Source: Bdellovibrionales bacterium (lineage in GTDB: Bacteria > Bdellovibrionota > UBA2428). From it: a stretch of DNA of 33,283 nt. A program made the position numbers and the translations under genes. Numbering within the stretch: the stretch's first letter is position 1; every line of letters begins with the position of its first letter. This document shows, piece after piece, positions 1 to 8,961 of this stretch. The stretch lies in NCBI GenBank assembly GCA_018266335.1, contig JAFEAR010000163.1, forward strand, positions 1 through 33,283, read 5' to 3'. The notes under the pieces were generated by a model that had not been told where the DNA came from, ran no database searches, and saw nothing but the letters and a program-made list of their open reading frames with translations.

Positions 1-2
1 AC

Positions 3-467
3 CTGCTCCTCGTCGCGGCTCCGGTCCTGGCAGACGGAAAGTTTCCGACAATGCCCGATGAGCAAGTCACTCCGGGCGCTCTCTGCGTCACCCCCTCCGA
101 ATACCGCTACCCCGAAAAAATCCCCTACTGCTCCCGCGCAGTTGGTGGCGACACCAAGCACAAGGTCATCGACCTCTACGACAAACAATTCGGCTACACC
201 ATCAACGACATGAACCGCGGCGATTTCAAAATCGACCACCTCATTCCTCTCTGCGCCGGTGGCAGCAACGAAGAAACCAACCTCTGGCCCCAGCACAAAT
301 CGGTGTACGCTATCACCGATCCCCTGGAGCCCCTCCTCTGCCAGCTAATGTCCGAAGGCTCGCTGAAGCAGGCTGAAGCCGTAGAAATCGTTCTCGACGT
401 GAAACATCACCTCGAGAAAGCTGCCGACGTCATTGCTTCGCTCAAGACGCGCCTGAAGAAACACTAA
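3..467 (+). CDS. Secreted HNH-type nuclease, 5'-truncated by window edge
   Basis: The frame stays open to the left edge. Before Met codon 51 it reads a hydrophobic stretch ending in PVLA followed by DGKFPT, which looks like the end of a signal peptide cleaved after ALA-type residues, so the true start lies outside the window and codon 51 is internal. The mature part has a His-centred nuclease core: IDHLIPLCAGGSN followed by NLWPQ, the DHxIPL...GGSN...NLWPQ pattern typical of HNH endonucleases. Upstream Cys residues (LCVTP, IPYCS) could form disulfides, as expected in an exported enzyme. The C-terminus is a helical, Lys-rich tail. I infer an exported, nonspecific or nutrient-scavenging DNase; the substrate is not shown by the sequence. 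Function class is fairly secure and the N-terminus is incomplete. Confidence 0.75.
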   Translation: MLLVAAPVLADGKFPTMPDEQVTPGALCVTPSEYRYPEKIPYCSRAVGGDTKHKVIDLYDKQFGYTINDMNRGDFKIDHLIPLCAGGSNEETNLWPQHKSVYAITDPLEPLLCQLMSEGSLKQAEAVEIVLDVKHHLEKAADVIASLKTRLKKH

Positions 468-521
468 GCATTCCGTGCTTAACGGATGTGCCCTCTGGCG
501 CATCCCTCGCGCCCCCGTTAA
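465..521. repeat. Nested inverted repeats between nuclease and aminotransferase-like gene
   Basis: Three inverted repeats share this 57 bp. TAAGCA (465-470) pairs with TGCTTA (476-481). GGATGTGCC (484-492) pairs with GGCGCATCC (497-505) around a CTCT loop with one G-U. TTAACGG (479-485) pairs with CCGTTAA (515-521) and would enclose the second hairpin but compete with the first. No T-run follows, so a classic intrinsic terminator is not supported. It lies directly before the start at 531 and could be a terminator for the nuclease gene or a regulatory structure. Confidence 0.4.
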
Positions 522-530
522 ACTCTACTA

Positions 531-1541
531 GTGGAAACCTTTTGGGACGCCACTATCGTCCAACCCAATTTTACCTATCCCGAATTTTCACGCGCTGAAC
601 CCAATGACTACTACAATGACTTTCGCGCGCTTGCTTGTCCCGATTTTCCGCAGTCCGTACGCCTGCACAAAAACCTCACCGAAGCCGTGCGCGAGTGGTT
701 GCGCGAGGTGGGCGCAGCCGGCAAACGCGTAGCTATTCCCGAAGTTTATCCGCACGAATTCCTAGCTGCGGCCCGAGAGCTTCACTGCACCGTGGATCTT
801 TATCCGCGCGACCCGGACGACATGCAGAGCTTTGACTTCGAAAGCTGCGCAGCCGTGCTATGGACGCAGCCCAGCCGCGTGGACGGATTCTACTATCCGG
901 ACGAAAACTTTTTGGCCGTGACCACGGCCGTGCGCAAACGTTGCACGGCGCCCTTTCTGTGCGAAGAGAGCAATAACCTTTTTTGTTTGAACGAAATCCC
1001 TCCGGGCAAATTGCCGGTCGACCTGCTGCATCCGCTTAACAGCGTAGTAAAAACTTTGCAGCCTACGCTCTCGCCCCACGGACCCGCGTTGGCCTGGCGC
1101 TACGGCAGCAGCCAACGCAAGCTTGGCCCCGAGAGCGTGGCCCCCGAAACCGTGTTCGAGGGCTACCGCGCTCTTTCTACTTTTTCGTCGCGACAGGGCG
1201 CCGCTTTCGCCGAATTCGAACGCAAAATTTTGCTCGTTGAAAAAGGAACGCGCACTCTGGCCGATGCCCTTAAACCCGCCGCCATGGCGGGCAAATGCTC
1301 TATTCCCTTGTGGCCCGAAAGCGGCTTTCACCTGATTTTGGACGTCAAAGCTACGCTCCAGGAGCGGGGCATGACCCTTCACTCCTTCTGCGAGTGGCTA
1401 GAAAAGACTCATAGCATTAAAGTAGAAGCTGGCGACGCTTTTGGCGTGCCAACGGGCGTTCGCATCTGTTTTGCCGCCACCCCCAAGTGGCTCGAGGGCC
1501 TGGGGCAGGCCCTTTGCGCGGCCCTAGCAAATCAGCCCTAG
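531..1541 (+). CDS. Diverged PLP-dependent aminotransferase-like protein (fold type I)
   Basis: The 336-residue protein resembles class I/II aminotransferases of the HisC/CobD kind, though distantly. Visible landmarks are WTQPSRVDG (about 111-119) at the position of the family's NPNNPTG loop, an acidic EES segment near 145-147 where the PLP-pyridine Asp region falls, SVVKTLQP with candidate Schiff-base Lys174, and GVRICFA near the C-terminus containing the usual substrate-carboxylate Arg. The length is slightly short for the family (350-400). The GTG start at 531 is chosen because it follows a TAAACT element by 6 nt and no Shine-Dalgarno is present. The substrate cannot be read from the sequence, and the weak motifs leave open a non-catalytic homologue. 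The neighbouring ferredoxin gene begins 33 bp downstream with its own promoter-like element. Confidence 0.6.
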   Translation: METFWDATIVQPNFTYPEFSRAEPNDYYNDFRALACPDFPQSVRLHKNLTEAVREWLREVGAAGKRVAIPEVYPHEFLAAARELHCTVDLYPRDPDDMQSFDFESCAAVLWTQPSRVDGFYYPDENFLAVTTAVRKRCTAPFLCEESNNLFCLNEIPPGKLPVDLLHPLNSVVKTLQPTLSPHGPALAWRYGSSQRKLGPESVAPETVFEGYRALSTFSSRQGAAFAEFERKILLVEKGTRTLADALKPAAMAGKCSIPLWPESGFHLILDVKATLQERGMTLHSFCEWLEKTHSIKVEAGDAFGVPTGVRICFAATPKWLEGLGQALCAALANQP

Positions 1542-1568
1542 CCAATCCGAAAAAGCCTGTCCTATAAT
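1539..1568 (+). promoter_or_regulatory. Candidate promoter of the ferredoxin gene
   Basis: TAGCCA (1539-1544, 4/6 to TTGACA), an 18-nt spacer and a perfect TATAAT (1563-1568). The start codon lies only 6 nt after the -10, so transcription would begin at or next to the ATG and the mRNA would be leaderless. No Shine-Dalgarno is present between the two. Confidence 0.5.
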
Positions 1569-1574
1569 GGGGTT

Positions 1575-1961
1575 ATGTTCGATTACAGCGACGTATCGGA
1601 AAAAATCGCCCAGGACATCAAGGCCGGCATTGCGGAAAAACCTCCGCGCAAAATCAAGCTGCCCAAAGTCCTCGCCGTTATCGACCAATCCGGTTGCACC
1701 GGCTGCGAAGCTTGCATTCAATTTTGTCCCGTCGACTGCATCGAACTCGTTCCGGGCGCGCAGTACGTCGACATGGGCAAGATGGTCGAAGTCGATCTCG
1801 ATCGCTGCATCGGTTGCAAAATGTGCGCGAAGTATTGTCCGTGGGATACCATTCACATGGTGCCTTCGGCGGAATCCTACGAGAAGGCCAACGACTGGAC
1901 TCTGCGTACGGTTGTGAAACTCGGCACGGAGCCGGGCAAGCAGCTCTGGCAGGGCGAATAA
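1575..1961 (+). CDS. 2[4Fe-4S] ferredoxin
   Basis: This 128-residue protein carries two complete bacterial [4Fe-4S] binding motifs of the form CxxCxxCxxxCP. The first is CTGCEACIQFCP around residues 40-51 and the second is CIGCKMCAKYCP around residues 79-90, separated by a beta-hairpin spacer with DLDR just before the second cluster. An approximately 35-residue N-terminal extension and a roughly 35-residue C-terminal tail flank the domain. It is a low-potential electron carrier in the cytoplasm; the partner is not apparent, since neither neighbour is an obvious redox enzyme. The ATG at 1575 is supported by the -10-like TATAAT 6 nt upstream and by the position of the first motif. The following addB-like gene starts 9 bp after its stop codon. 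Confidence 0.9.
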   Translation: MFDYSDVSEKIAQDIKAGIAEKPPRKIKLPKVLAVIDQSGCTGCEACIQFCPVDCIELVPGAQYVDMGKMVEVDLDRCIGCKMCAKYCPWDTIHMVPSAESYEKANDWTLRTVVKLGTEPGKQLWQGE

Positions 1962-1970
1962 TCTGGCCAA

Positions 1971-4406
1971 GTGCGGCCAATGCTCTCGCTGATTCAATTC
2001 CATCAAGAACTCACTGGTGACGCCTCGCAAATTCAAACGACGAGCGATGACGTGGTGCTTTTGCTCGATCGCAGCCTCAGTCCCGCCGGCGCGCGCCGTT
2101 TGAGGGATCGCCGCTGCCAAGGATTTACCGCGGGCGGTGAAGCCTGGCCCAACCCGGGCGTGTACGCCTTGCCCGAATTCGCACTGCGCTTGCTGAGCGA
2201 GTTAGAGCGCCGTCAGCAACGCCTAATTTTTTCAGCCCAAACTCTATCGCCCATCCAAGCGATTGCGGCCCTCATGCAATCGCCCACCGGAAAACTTCGC
2301 GGCCCTCTCGAAGCTTGGACCCTTTGGCGCTCGCTCAAACACCTGGCGCCACTGGGTGTGAGCTTTGAAGATTGGCGGCAAATTTTGCCGCAACTCGAGC
2401 AGGGCGACGACCCGGACTTTCAAATTTGGACCGATCGTATTTTGGCCTTTTTGCAAATCGAAGCACTGGCCGGAGAACAAAACTGCGCCGCTCACGACTG
2501 GGCAGCAGTGAACGCCGCCCTTCAATGCTTGGCGAGCGAAACTTTTAACGAGGCCGATTGGGAGCGAATTCTTGAGCGTCCACCGAGCAACGGCCGCGCG
2601 CGCGCTTTTCGTTTGCTCGTTCCCACTACCTGCGATCAACATCCCCTCGAAGCAAAATTTTTGCGCGCGCTAGCACGCCATTTGCCGGTGATAGAAATGA
2701 AAGCACTGGGACAAGCTCCGGAAGCTGCCATTCCTCCCGTGAATTTAAATTTGCTCAGCGAAGCCGAGCGCACACAGACCGCCCTTCACTGGGCATCGAC
2801 CGACACGAGCCCTGCTGCATCCGAAGCGGCCGAGCTCCTACCGGGCGAATTTGCACTCGATGTCACCACGCCACCGCCCGCAACCCACGAAGCGCTCTGC
2901 CGGGCCCTTTGCCTTTTTTGCGATTACCTGGACGAATCCCGCCCCGAAAGCCACCGCTACCGCCGTGGCGATTCGGCCACCGAGACCCTGCGCCGCGCGG
3001 GGATCGATCCCGACAGTGACTTCACCGTGAACGATTTGTGGCAATGGATTGGGCAACGCAGTCCCTCCTGGCTGCGCACTCTCCCCACGCTCCCCGAAGG
3101 CCCGCGCGGCGAATGGGCCCGCGTGCTCATTGAACTTGGCGCGCTGGGCGACGACGAGAGCCAGGAGCTCAGCAATACCAGTGAGCACCCGCGCTTTGAT
3201 CCGCGCGGAATGCCCGTGCTCTCGTGGGGCGATCTAGGCCTTACCGGACATTCTCGTCTGATGCTGTGGGGCAAGCGCGAATCTATCCGCGCGCTTTGCA
3301 ATCCGGAATCGCCCGAGAATTTTTCGCGCCGAATTTTTCCGGCGCAGCTGGCCAGTTTGCTGAATGCCGCAGGTTACGCCGTTGCCGACACGGCCGAAGA
3401 AGCACGCATTGTGGCCGCATGGCTGCGCGACCTGGGCTCGCGCCTAACACGCCTAGAACCCACGCGCGAAACACCGCGCCACTCGCAAGTTCCGCCAAGA
3501 GTGGCCGTTACTCCCGAACTCGAGCGCGAGTATTCGCCCACCGCTCTGGAAAGTTATTTTGCTTGTTCTTTTCGCTACCTAATGGAGCGGCGCCTACGCC
3601 TACAGGCCGCACCCGAATGGGACGCTCCGGGCGAAGACCCGCTGAGCATGGGCCTGTGGCTGCACAAAGCATTGGAACTTTTCTTTCAGAACCCCGACTG
3701 GAACTCTCCGCACGCGCGGGTGCTAGAACTTTTGCACGCCTCGCTCGACGATATTTTTGCCGGCCGCGCCACCTCGGCGTATCGCGATATTCTTCGCGCC
3801 GGTGCGGCTAATTTAGCCCAGCAACTGGGCCGGCACATTGAGGTCTTTGAGCGACCCTTGCTCCCGTTGCGGGGTGATCGCATGCCACAACTCGAAACTC
3901 CCACGCAGGGAAGCTGGGGACATTTACGTTTGCGCGGCAAGATTGACCGCGTGGACACTCTACCCGACGGCGCGCGCTTGTTGTGGGATTACAAATCGGG
4001 CGATGTGGGCTCGAGCATTCCCAAAACTCAAATTCGCAACGGCCGCTTCCAATGGTTTTTGTACCGCGCATTGCTAGAGCAATCGACCGAACACGCCCCC
4101 GTAGTGGGCGGCGGCTACCTGAATCCGCTGCGTCCGGACAAGTCATCGCTCTTCGTGTGGGAGGGACACGCGCAAGCCACTCACTTTGCCGAGCTCTTCG
4201 CTCGCGCGGGGCACACGGTGCGCGTGCTGAGCGAAAAAGACCTTACTGAAACCCAGGACGCCCTCGCCGGCGTTATGGATCTGCTCCAGGAGCGTATTCG
4301 CCATGGCGAAGCCTCGCCCCAGCCGCTCAAGGCATCTCTCTGCACGCGCTGCTCAGTGATGGCCGTGTGCGGCCGCCCCCAACTGATCGACGAGGAATCG
4401 CCATGA
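1971..4406 (+). CDS. addB: AddB-like PD-(D/E)XK nuclease with Fe-S staple
   Basis: The 811-residue protein matches the AddB subunit of AddAB double-strand-break resection enzymes in its C-terminal third. There, YSPTALESYFACSFRYL opens a RecB-type nuclease domain; GLWLHKALE, GKIDRVD, LLWDYKSGD (D673, K675) and QWFLYR are successive PD-(D/E)XK motifs. Cys532 plus C791-x2-C794-x5-C800 reproduces the four-cysteine [4Fe-4S] staple of AddB. The N-terminal two thirds resemble an inactivated helicase scaffold; I see no Walker A, and the protein is shorter than Bacillus AddB (about 1,160). The GTG at 1971 follows a TAATCT element by 6 nt; ATG at 1980 is the alternative. Its stop overlaps the addA-like start as ATGA, so the two are translationally coupled. 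It should bind the partner helicase, recognise Chi-like sites if any, and cut the 5' strand. Confidence 0.82.
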   Translation: MRPMLSLIQFHQELTGDASQIQTTSDDVVLLLDRSLSPAGARRLRDRRCQGFTAGGEAWPNPGVYALPEFALRLLSELERRQQRLIFSAQTLSPIQAIAALMQSPTGKLRGPLEAWTLWRSLKHLAPLGVSFEDWRQILPQLEQGDDPDFQIWTDRILAFLQIEALAGEQNCAAHDWAAVNAALQCLASETFNEADWERILERPPSNGRARAFRLLVPTTCDQHPLEAKFLRALARHLPVIEMKALGQAPEAAIPPVNLNLLSEAERTQTALHWASTDTSPAASEAAELLPGEFALDVTTPPPATHEALCRALCLFCDYLDESRPESHRYRRGDSATETLRRAGIDPDSDFTVNDLWQWIGQRSPSWLRTLPTLPEGPRGEWARVLIELGALGDDESQELSNTSEHPRFDPRGMPVLSWGDLGLTGHSRLMLWGKRESIRALCNPESPENFSRRIFPAQLASLLNAAGYAVADTAEEARIVAAWLRDLGSRLTRLEPTRETPRHSQVPPRVAVTPELEREYSPTALESYFACSFRYLMERRLRLQAAPEWDAPGEDPLSMGLWLHKALELFFQNPDWNSPHARVLELLHASLDDIFAGRATSAYRDILRAGAANLAQQLGRHIEVFERPLLPLRGDRMPQLETPTQGSWGHLRLRGKIDRVDTLPDGARLLWDYKSGDVGSSIPKTQIRNGRFQWFLYRALLEQSTEHAPVVGGGYLNPLRPDKSSLFVWEGHAQATHFAELFARAGHTVRVLSEKDLTETQDALAGVMDLLQERIRHGEASPQPLKASLCTRCSVMAVCGRPQLIDEESP

Positions 4407-7400
4407 CCTTGCGCCGCGAGATTGTCGAAGCCGGCGCGGGTTGCGGCAAAACCTACCGCCTTGTGAGTCGCTACATCGAAGGACTGGGCTTCGACGCTGA
4501 AACAGGCGCGCCCCTCCCCAAAACACCGCAGCGCCACCCGCGCGACATCATCGCCCTTACCTTCACCGAAGACGCCGGCGCCGAAATGAAAACGCGCGTG
4601 CTCGAACGCCTGGGCAAGATTGGGCTGGATCGACTCATCGCGAGCGTGACGGAAGAAAGTCGTATCTCCACGTTTCATAGCCTCTGCCTGCGTTTGCTCC
4701 GCCCCCACCTGGTTCGTTTGGGTTACAGCGCAACGGCCAACGTGGTGCCGAGCAGCGTGGCGCAAGAGGCACGTGTGCGCCACACGCTCAAGGTGCTTTC
4801 CACGCACGCCGATCGCGAAAAACTTTTGTCGCTGCTGAGCCTCAAAAACCTCACGGCCGAGGCCACGCGTTATTGGTTCCGCGCGAATGGAAAATCGCTA
4901 GGCATCGATATCGATTCCGCCCTGACCTTCTACGAACAGTTCCGCCGCGGCACCCTGAGCCAAGTGCAAGGACTACTGGCCCAAGGCGGTGAACTAAAAG
5001 ACACCGAGCGCACATGGCTAGAATGCTTTGCAGCCTCGCTGCTTGCGCCCGAAACGGCTCCACTGGATGGACTGCACTTTCGGGGCAACAAAAAACTTTT
5101 CGATGCCTACCCGGACGTCCGCGAAGCCGCCGAAAACTGGAAGACGCTGGTTCAAGAGGGATTGCCCGCTTCGCTCTCGCTCCAGGCCGTGCAGGAAGAA
5201 GACGAAGCTCAACGCGTGCTAGCGAGCTTCTTTGCCGAACTCCGCACCACCGGACCCCACTTGCTAGATTTTTCTGCCATGGAATTTGAACTCCATCGCT
5301 TGCTTAAGTGTTCCACGGAGCGTTTGTTTCCTGCTCCCGAATTGCTCTTGGTGGACGAGTTCCAAGACACCAACCGCACACAGTACGAAATTCTGCAGGG
5401 AATTTCGGGCGAGCGCACGGAGTGGTACTTCGTGGGCGATCCCAAACAAAGCATTTACCGCTTTCGCGGTGCCGACGCCTCGCTCTTCCGCAAACTCACC
5501 CAAGAACTCACGCGCGAAGAACTCGCCCACAATTATCGCAGCTTGCCCGCCGCGCTAGATTTTATGAACAAGCTGCAAGCCGGACTCTTCGCCGCGAGTC
5601 GGCCCCTCGATCCCGCGCCGCAATCCCTGCACAGTGCGCGCGCCAAAAAAATGCGCGACGAACTGCTCCGCGATTTACCTCGCCCCGCTTTGCCCGCCGT
5701 GGAACTCAGCGAGAGCCGAAGCGAAAGCCTTTTGCGCGAGCAACTGGTGCGCGACTTTCACCGGCGCAGCGCCGAGCTTGGCCCCCAAGCCACGCACGCC
5801 GTGCTCTTTAAACGCTGGCGCAGCCTGTACCGCTTTGCGGGGGAGTTGCTACGTCAGGGCGTGCCCTTTCGTATTTCGGGCACCGAAACTTATTTGGATC
5901 ATCACCTGACCGATATTTTCGCCCTCACGCTTGAGTGGATCGACAATCCCAACTTGGCCCTTGGTGCCATGGCGTATGCGCGCTGGAAAAATCCCGAGCA
6001 ATGGCAACCTCAACTACCCAACTCGCCCGAGCTAGAGCGCCTACGGCAGGAGCTGGGGCCCGATGCCCGCGCGGCCGGATGGAGTGTGCTGCTTCACCGC
6101 TTCGTCGCCCAGCTGCGCCCCTCGCGCTGGTTCCGCGGTGCCGAATGGACCTCGGCCATGGAGCGTCTCATTCTGGATCTCGAAGCCATGGGTTTGCCGC
6201 AGACCATGACCCTCACGGAGTTCTCGCAATTCCTGCGGCGGCACAGTGCCGCCCTCGAGCGCGAAGTTCCGGGCCACATCCAATCCACGCCGCATGGAGC
6301 ACTGCTGGATTTGTACACGGTGCACGCCTCTAAGGGTTTACAATTCGACGCCATTTACTTGCCGGAACTCAGCGAGCGCGGACGCGGTGGCGGCGACACC
6401 AGTTTGGAATCCGACGAAGGAGTGGCCTTTCGACTCAAGCTGCGCGGAACCCAAGCCAACCAAGTGAGCGAGCGCCCCTCGCTCATTTACTTGCGCCAAA
6501 AACGCCAGGAGCAATTAGAACTCGAAGCCGAAAGTCGGCGCCTCTTTTACGTGGCCGTTACCCGGGCACAGTCCACGCTGAATTTGTACTTCAAACGGCC
6601 CAGCGAAAAGACCGCCACCAAGCGCGATCCCCTCTCGGCCATTTTGCAGTGGCCCACGCTGACGCCCTCGCCCTGGAACAAAATCTTGGTCGAGCTATAC
6701 GACGGCGGTCACTGGCAATCTCTCGAAAGCGGCGGCCACCTCAGCTGGAACACCTTGGAATCGGAAGAGACCACAACCGACAGCGACGCCCCCGCGCCCA
6801 CCGAGACCTGGTCCTGGCCCGCCGCCCATCCGCCCCTGCCGCAACGCACGCCCTTCTTCCGCGAGGGCGTGAGCCGCTACATTGCGCGTCAGTTCAAAGC
6901 TCCTTTCCTCGGAGGAGCCGCGCGCAAAGCCGCGACCGATCCTGCCCAATTGAGCACGGCCGACCTTGGTACCGAAATTCACCGCGTGCTGGAACGCTGG
7001 TCGGGCGACACGGCAACACTGGAGGCCCTGCTGCCGAATATTCCCGAGCGCCCGGCCATTGAGAGCGCCGTCCGCGCTATTCGCGCCCTGCCCGCCCTGA
7101 CGGAGCTCTGGGCGGCCATCGCCCGCGGCGACCCTGGCGTGCGGCGCGAGCTTGGTCTGTACGTGCATTCGTCGCGCTACCGCTTATCGGGCTACGCCGA
7201 CTTGGCGTGGTTCCGGGGCGAGGAACTCGTGCTCCTCGACTGGAAAACGGGCTCGCGCCTAAGCGCGCTCAAGCGCAGCGAGCGCACAGACAAAATACGC
7301 CTGCAACTTCAGCTCTACGCCGAAGCCTTTGCCAGTAGATTTAAAACGATTCGGGCCGTAGCCGTGGGATTAGAAGTAGCGCGCGACTCCGAACGGACGC

Positions 7401-7453
7401 CGCGCGCCGAAATTATCTTAGACGAAGTAATCAGGGCGAAAGCGGATACATAA
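4403..7453 (+). CDS. addA: AddA-like UvrD-family helicase-nuclease
   Basis: This 1,016-residue protein is the motor partner of the gene before it. UvrD/RecB superfamily 1 motifs occur in order: Walker A GAGCGKT (11-17), motif Ia LTFTEDAGAEMKTRV, motif II DEFQDT (318-323), motif III VGDPKQSIYRFRGAD, motif V VHASKGLQFDAIYLPEL and motif VI RRLFYVAVTRAQ. The C-terminus is a RecB-type nuclease domain with GTEIHRVLE, LLDWKTGSR (D946, K948) and LQLQLYAEAF. This domain order defines AddA/RecB-type enzymes that unwind and degrade DNA ends to load RecA. The start at 4403 is favoured over an upstream in-frame GTG at 4367 because ATG overlaps the previous stop and the Walker A then sits at the usual distance from the N-terminus. 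The last 23 bp overlap the convergent L,D-transpeptidase gene. Confidence 0.9.
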   Translation: MTLRREIVEAGAGCGKTYRLVSRYIEGLGFDAETGAPLPKTPQRHPRDIIALTFTEDAGAEMKTRVLERLGKIGLDRLIASVTEESRISTFHSLCLRLLRPHLVRLGYSATANVVPSSVAQEARVRHTLKVLSTHADREKLLSLLSLKNLTAEATRYWFRANGKSLGIDIDSALTFYEQFRRGTLSQVQGLLAQGGELKDTERTWLECFAASLLAPETAPLDGLHFRGNKKLFDAYPDVREAAENWKTLVQEGLPASLSLQAVQEEDEAQRVLASFFAELRTTGPHLLDFSAMEFELHRLLKCSTERLFPAPELLLVDEFQDTNRTQYEILQGISGERTEWYFVGDPKQSIYRFRGADASLFRKLTQELTREELAHNYRSLPAALDFMNKLQAGLFAASRPLDPAPQSLHSARAKKMRDELLRDLPRPALPAVELSESRSESLLREQLVRDFHRRSAELGPQATHAVLFKRWRSLYRFAGELLRQGVPFRISGTETYLDHHLTDIFALTLEWIDNPNLALGAMAYARWKNPEQWQPQLPNSPELERLRQELGPDARAAGWSVLLHRFVAQLRPSRWFRGAEWTSAMERLILDLEAMGLPQTMTLTEFSQFLRRHSAALEREVPGHIQSTPHGALLDLYTVHASKGLQFDAIYLPELSERGRGGGDTSLESDEGVAFRLKLRGTQANQVSERPSLIYLRQKRQEQLELEAESRRLFYVAVTRAQSTLNLYFKRPSEKTATKRDPLSAILQWPTLTPSPWNKILVELYDGGHWQSLESGGHLSWNTLESEETTTDSDAPAPTETWSWPAAHPPLPQRTPFFREGVSRYIARQFKAPFLGGAARKAATDPAQLSTADLGTEIHRVLERWSGDTATLEALLPNIPERPAIESAVRAIRALPALTELWAAIARGDPGVRRELGLYVHSSRYRLSGYADLAWFRGEELVLLDWKTGSRLSALKRSERTDKIRLQLQLYAEAFASRFKTIRAVAVGLEVARDSERTPRAEIILDEVIRAKADT

Positions 7454-8135
7454 CGGTCTTGTCCTGCAGGTCGGACACAATCACGCGCGCCTTTTTGATG
7501 CCAATTTGATTCACCACGAGCTCGAACAAAGTTTTCGCGTGAATTTCGGACAATCTCACGCAGCCCGCGGAGTCGGGCGTGCCAAGCTTGGCCAGGTGAT
7601 CGGCACCGTACGTTGCGTGCACGGCAATGCCCGAAGGCACCTTGGGACCGAAGTACATGGCAAAGTTCATGGGGGCATTGTTGAACTGGTGCGAGACCTC
7701 GTTGCGAACGGCGCGCTGAATGGAGTACGTGCCCCGCGGCGTTTCCGGCATGTAGGGCTGCCCCACGCTGGGGTACTTCATCTTGTCGCTGGCAGTGGAG
7801 GTGAGCCAGGTGTAAATGCGCTGGCCATTCCGGAACACATCGATGTGCTCCTTCTTCACGGGGCCCGGCGCACGCTTGTGATTTGAGGAGTAAACGCGAA
7901 TTTCAATTTCTACCGGCACGGCTTCATTGGCATCAAAGGCCCCTTCGTCCGTCTCGGCTTCGACCTTCACATTGTTCTGGTCCATGTACTGCGCAATCTC
8001 GTCCGGCGACAGATAGTCGAAGAGATCCGCTTTTTCTTCGGTGTCCACCGAAGCCGGATGCCGGGGCGCCGAGGTCGAGGCACAGCCGGAGGCAAGAGCA
8101 ATGAGGGAGGCATGAAGAAAAATCTTTTTAATCAT
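7431..8135 (-). CDS. L,D-transpeptidase lipoprotein (YkuD domain)
   Basis: The N-terminus MIKKIFLHASLIALASGC has a KK n-region, hydrophobic core and lipobox ending ASGC with Cys18, so a lipoprotein anchored in a membrane is predicted. A linker rich in acidic residues runs to about residue 75. The YkuD fold follows: HIDVFRNGQRIYTWLTSTA, then PRGTYSI, VSHQFNNAPMNFAMYF, and the active-site segment GIAVHATYG...GTPDSAGCVRL with catalytic Cys and the upstream His. The family cross-links peptidoglycan through 3-3 bonds or attaches proteins to it in the periplasm. The serine-glycine-cysteine signature reads SAGC instead of the usual SHGC. The ATG at 8135 is preferred over GTG 8150 because it gives a clean signal peptide. 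It is the last gene of an ald, glycosyltransferase, transpeptidase run, 83 bp after its neighbour. Confidence 0.88.
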   Translation of the reverse strand: MIKKIFLHASLIALASGCASTSAPRHPASVDTEEKADLFDYLSPDEIAQYMDQNNVKVEAETDEGAFDANEAVPVEIEIRVYSSNHKRAPGPVKKEHIDVFRNGQRIYTWLTSTASDKMKYPSVGQPYMPETPRGTYSIQRAVRNEVSHQFNNAPMNFAMYFGPKVPSGIAVHATYGADHLAKLGTPDSAGCVRLSEIHAKTLFELVVNQIGIKKARVIVSDLQDKTVMYPLSP

Positions 8136-8218
8136 GTCTCCATGGTGCACGAGGACCCGGAACGAAATCTAGGCTGGATCTTTGACGGCGAAAAAAGTTG
8201 GGCGCGGCCCGTGAACAA

Positions 8219-8950
8219 TCAGCCCGAAAAGAGCGTGCCGCGGTCATTGCCCCAGCGCAAACGGGCCACGCCAAGCAAAGCTTCTTTGACGATGGAACCA
8301 CTCATCTTAGAAACACCAAAGCGACGCTCCTGAAAAATGATGGGCGTTTCCACTACGCGGCGGCCCAGCACGAGGGCCCGGTATTTCATTTCGATTTGAA
8401 AGGCGTAACCCTTAGAGCGGATTGTTTCTAAGCGCAGGGCCTGCACGGTGTCGCGGCTCCAGGCATTGAAGCCGCCCGTCCAATCTTTGAGGTCGTGGCG
8501 CAGCCAAATAGTGGAGTATAGCGACCCCGCACGCGACAGCAAAAGACGATTGCGGCTCCAGTTAGAAACCCCGCCCCCCTCCACATAACGACTGCCGCAA
8601 ATCGCGTCGGCCGCACCCGAAGAGATTACTTTAAAGAACTCGCGTAAATGCTTAGGATCATGCGAGAAGTCCGCATCCATCTCGAAGAACCAATCGTAGT
8701 CCTTAGCTAGCCCCCATTGGAAGCCCTGAATGTACGCAGTAGCCAGCCCCAGCTTGCCCTTGCGGTGCATAACATGAATGCGGTCATCGCTCTTAGCGAG
8801 CCCATCCACCACTTCGCCCGTGCCATCGGGACTGCCGTCGTCCACAAACAAAATGTGCGTACCGGCGGGCGTCATCTGCAGAATGGCGCGCGAAAGCGCT
8901 TCAACGTTCTCGCGTTCGTTGTAAGTCGGAATGCAAATGAGCGTCTTCAC
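8219..8950 (-). CDS. Polyprenol-phosphate mannosyltransferase-like GT2 (DPM1 type)
   Basis: The 243-residue protein is a GT-A fold family 2 glycosyltransferase close in pattern to dolichol/polyprenol-phosphate mannose synthase. It begins [19 protein letters not shown], followed by [14 protein letters not shown] (nucleotide binding), [10 protein letters not shown] (the metal-binding DxD segment), [15 protein letters not shown] and the DWTGGFNAW acceptor-loop segment, all in the usual DPM1 order. No transmembrane segment is visible, so it matches soluble DPM1-like enzymes and not the two-TM GtrB type. It should transfer mannose or a related hexose from a nucleotide sugar to a polyprenyl phosphate for use in envelope or protein glycosylation; the sugar is an inference. 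The start is GTG at 8950, 11 bp after the ald stop. Confidence 0.88.
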   Translation of the reverse strand: MKTLICIPTYNERENVEALSRAILQMTPAGTHILFVDDGSPDGTGEVVDGLAKSDDRIHVMHRKGKLGLATAYIQGFQWGLAKDYDWFFEMDADFSHDPKHLREFFKVISSGAADAICGSRYVEGGGVSNWSRNRLLLSRAGSLYSTIWLRHDLKDWTGGFNAWSRDTVQALRLETIRSKGYAFQIEMKYRALVLGRRVVETPIIFQERRFGVSKMSGSIVKEALLGVARLRWGNDRGTLFSG

Positions 8951-8961
8951 GCGACTTTCAA

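Noticed and set aside
858..1382. 174-codon minus-strand frame inside the aminotransferase-like gene
   Set aside because: Composition effect of a GC-rich coding strand; no recognisable motif and no spacing to neighbours.
8151..8240. CGCGGC/GCCGCG inverted repeat between the transpeptidase and glycosyltransferase genes
   Set aside because: Loop is about 30 nt with no T-run, within a GC-rich area; likely chance.
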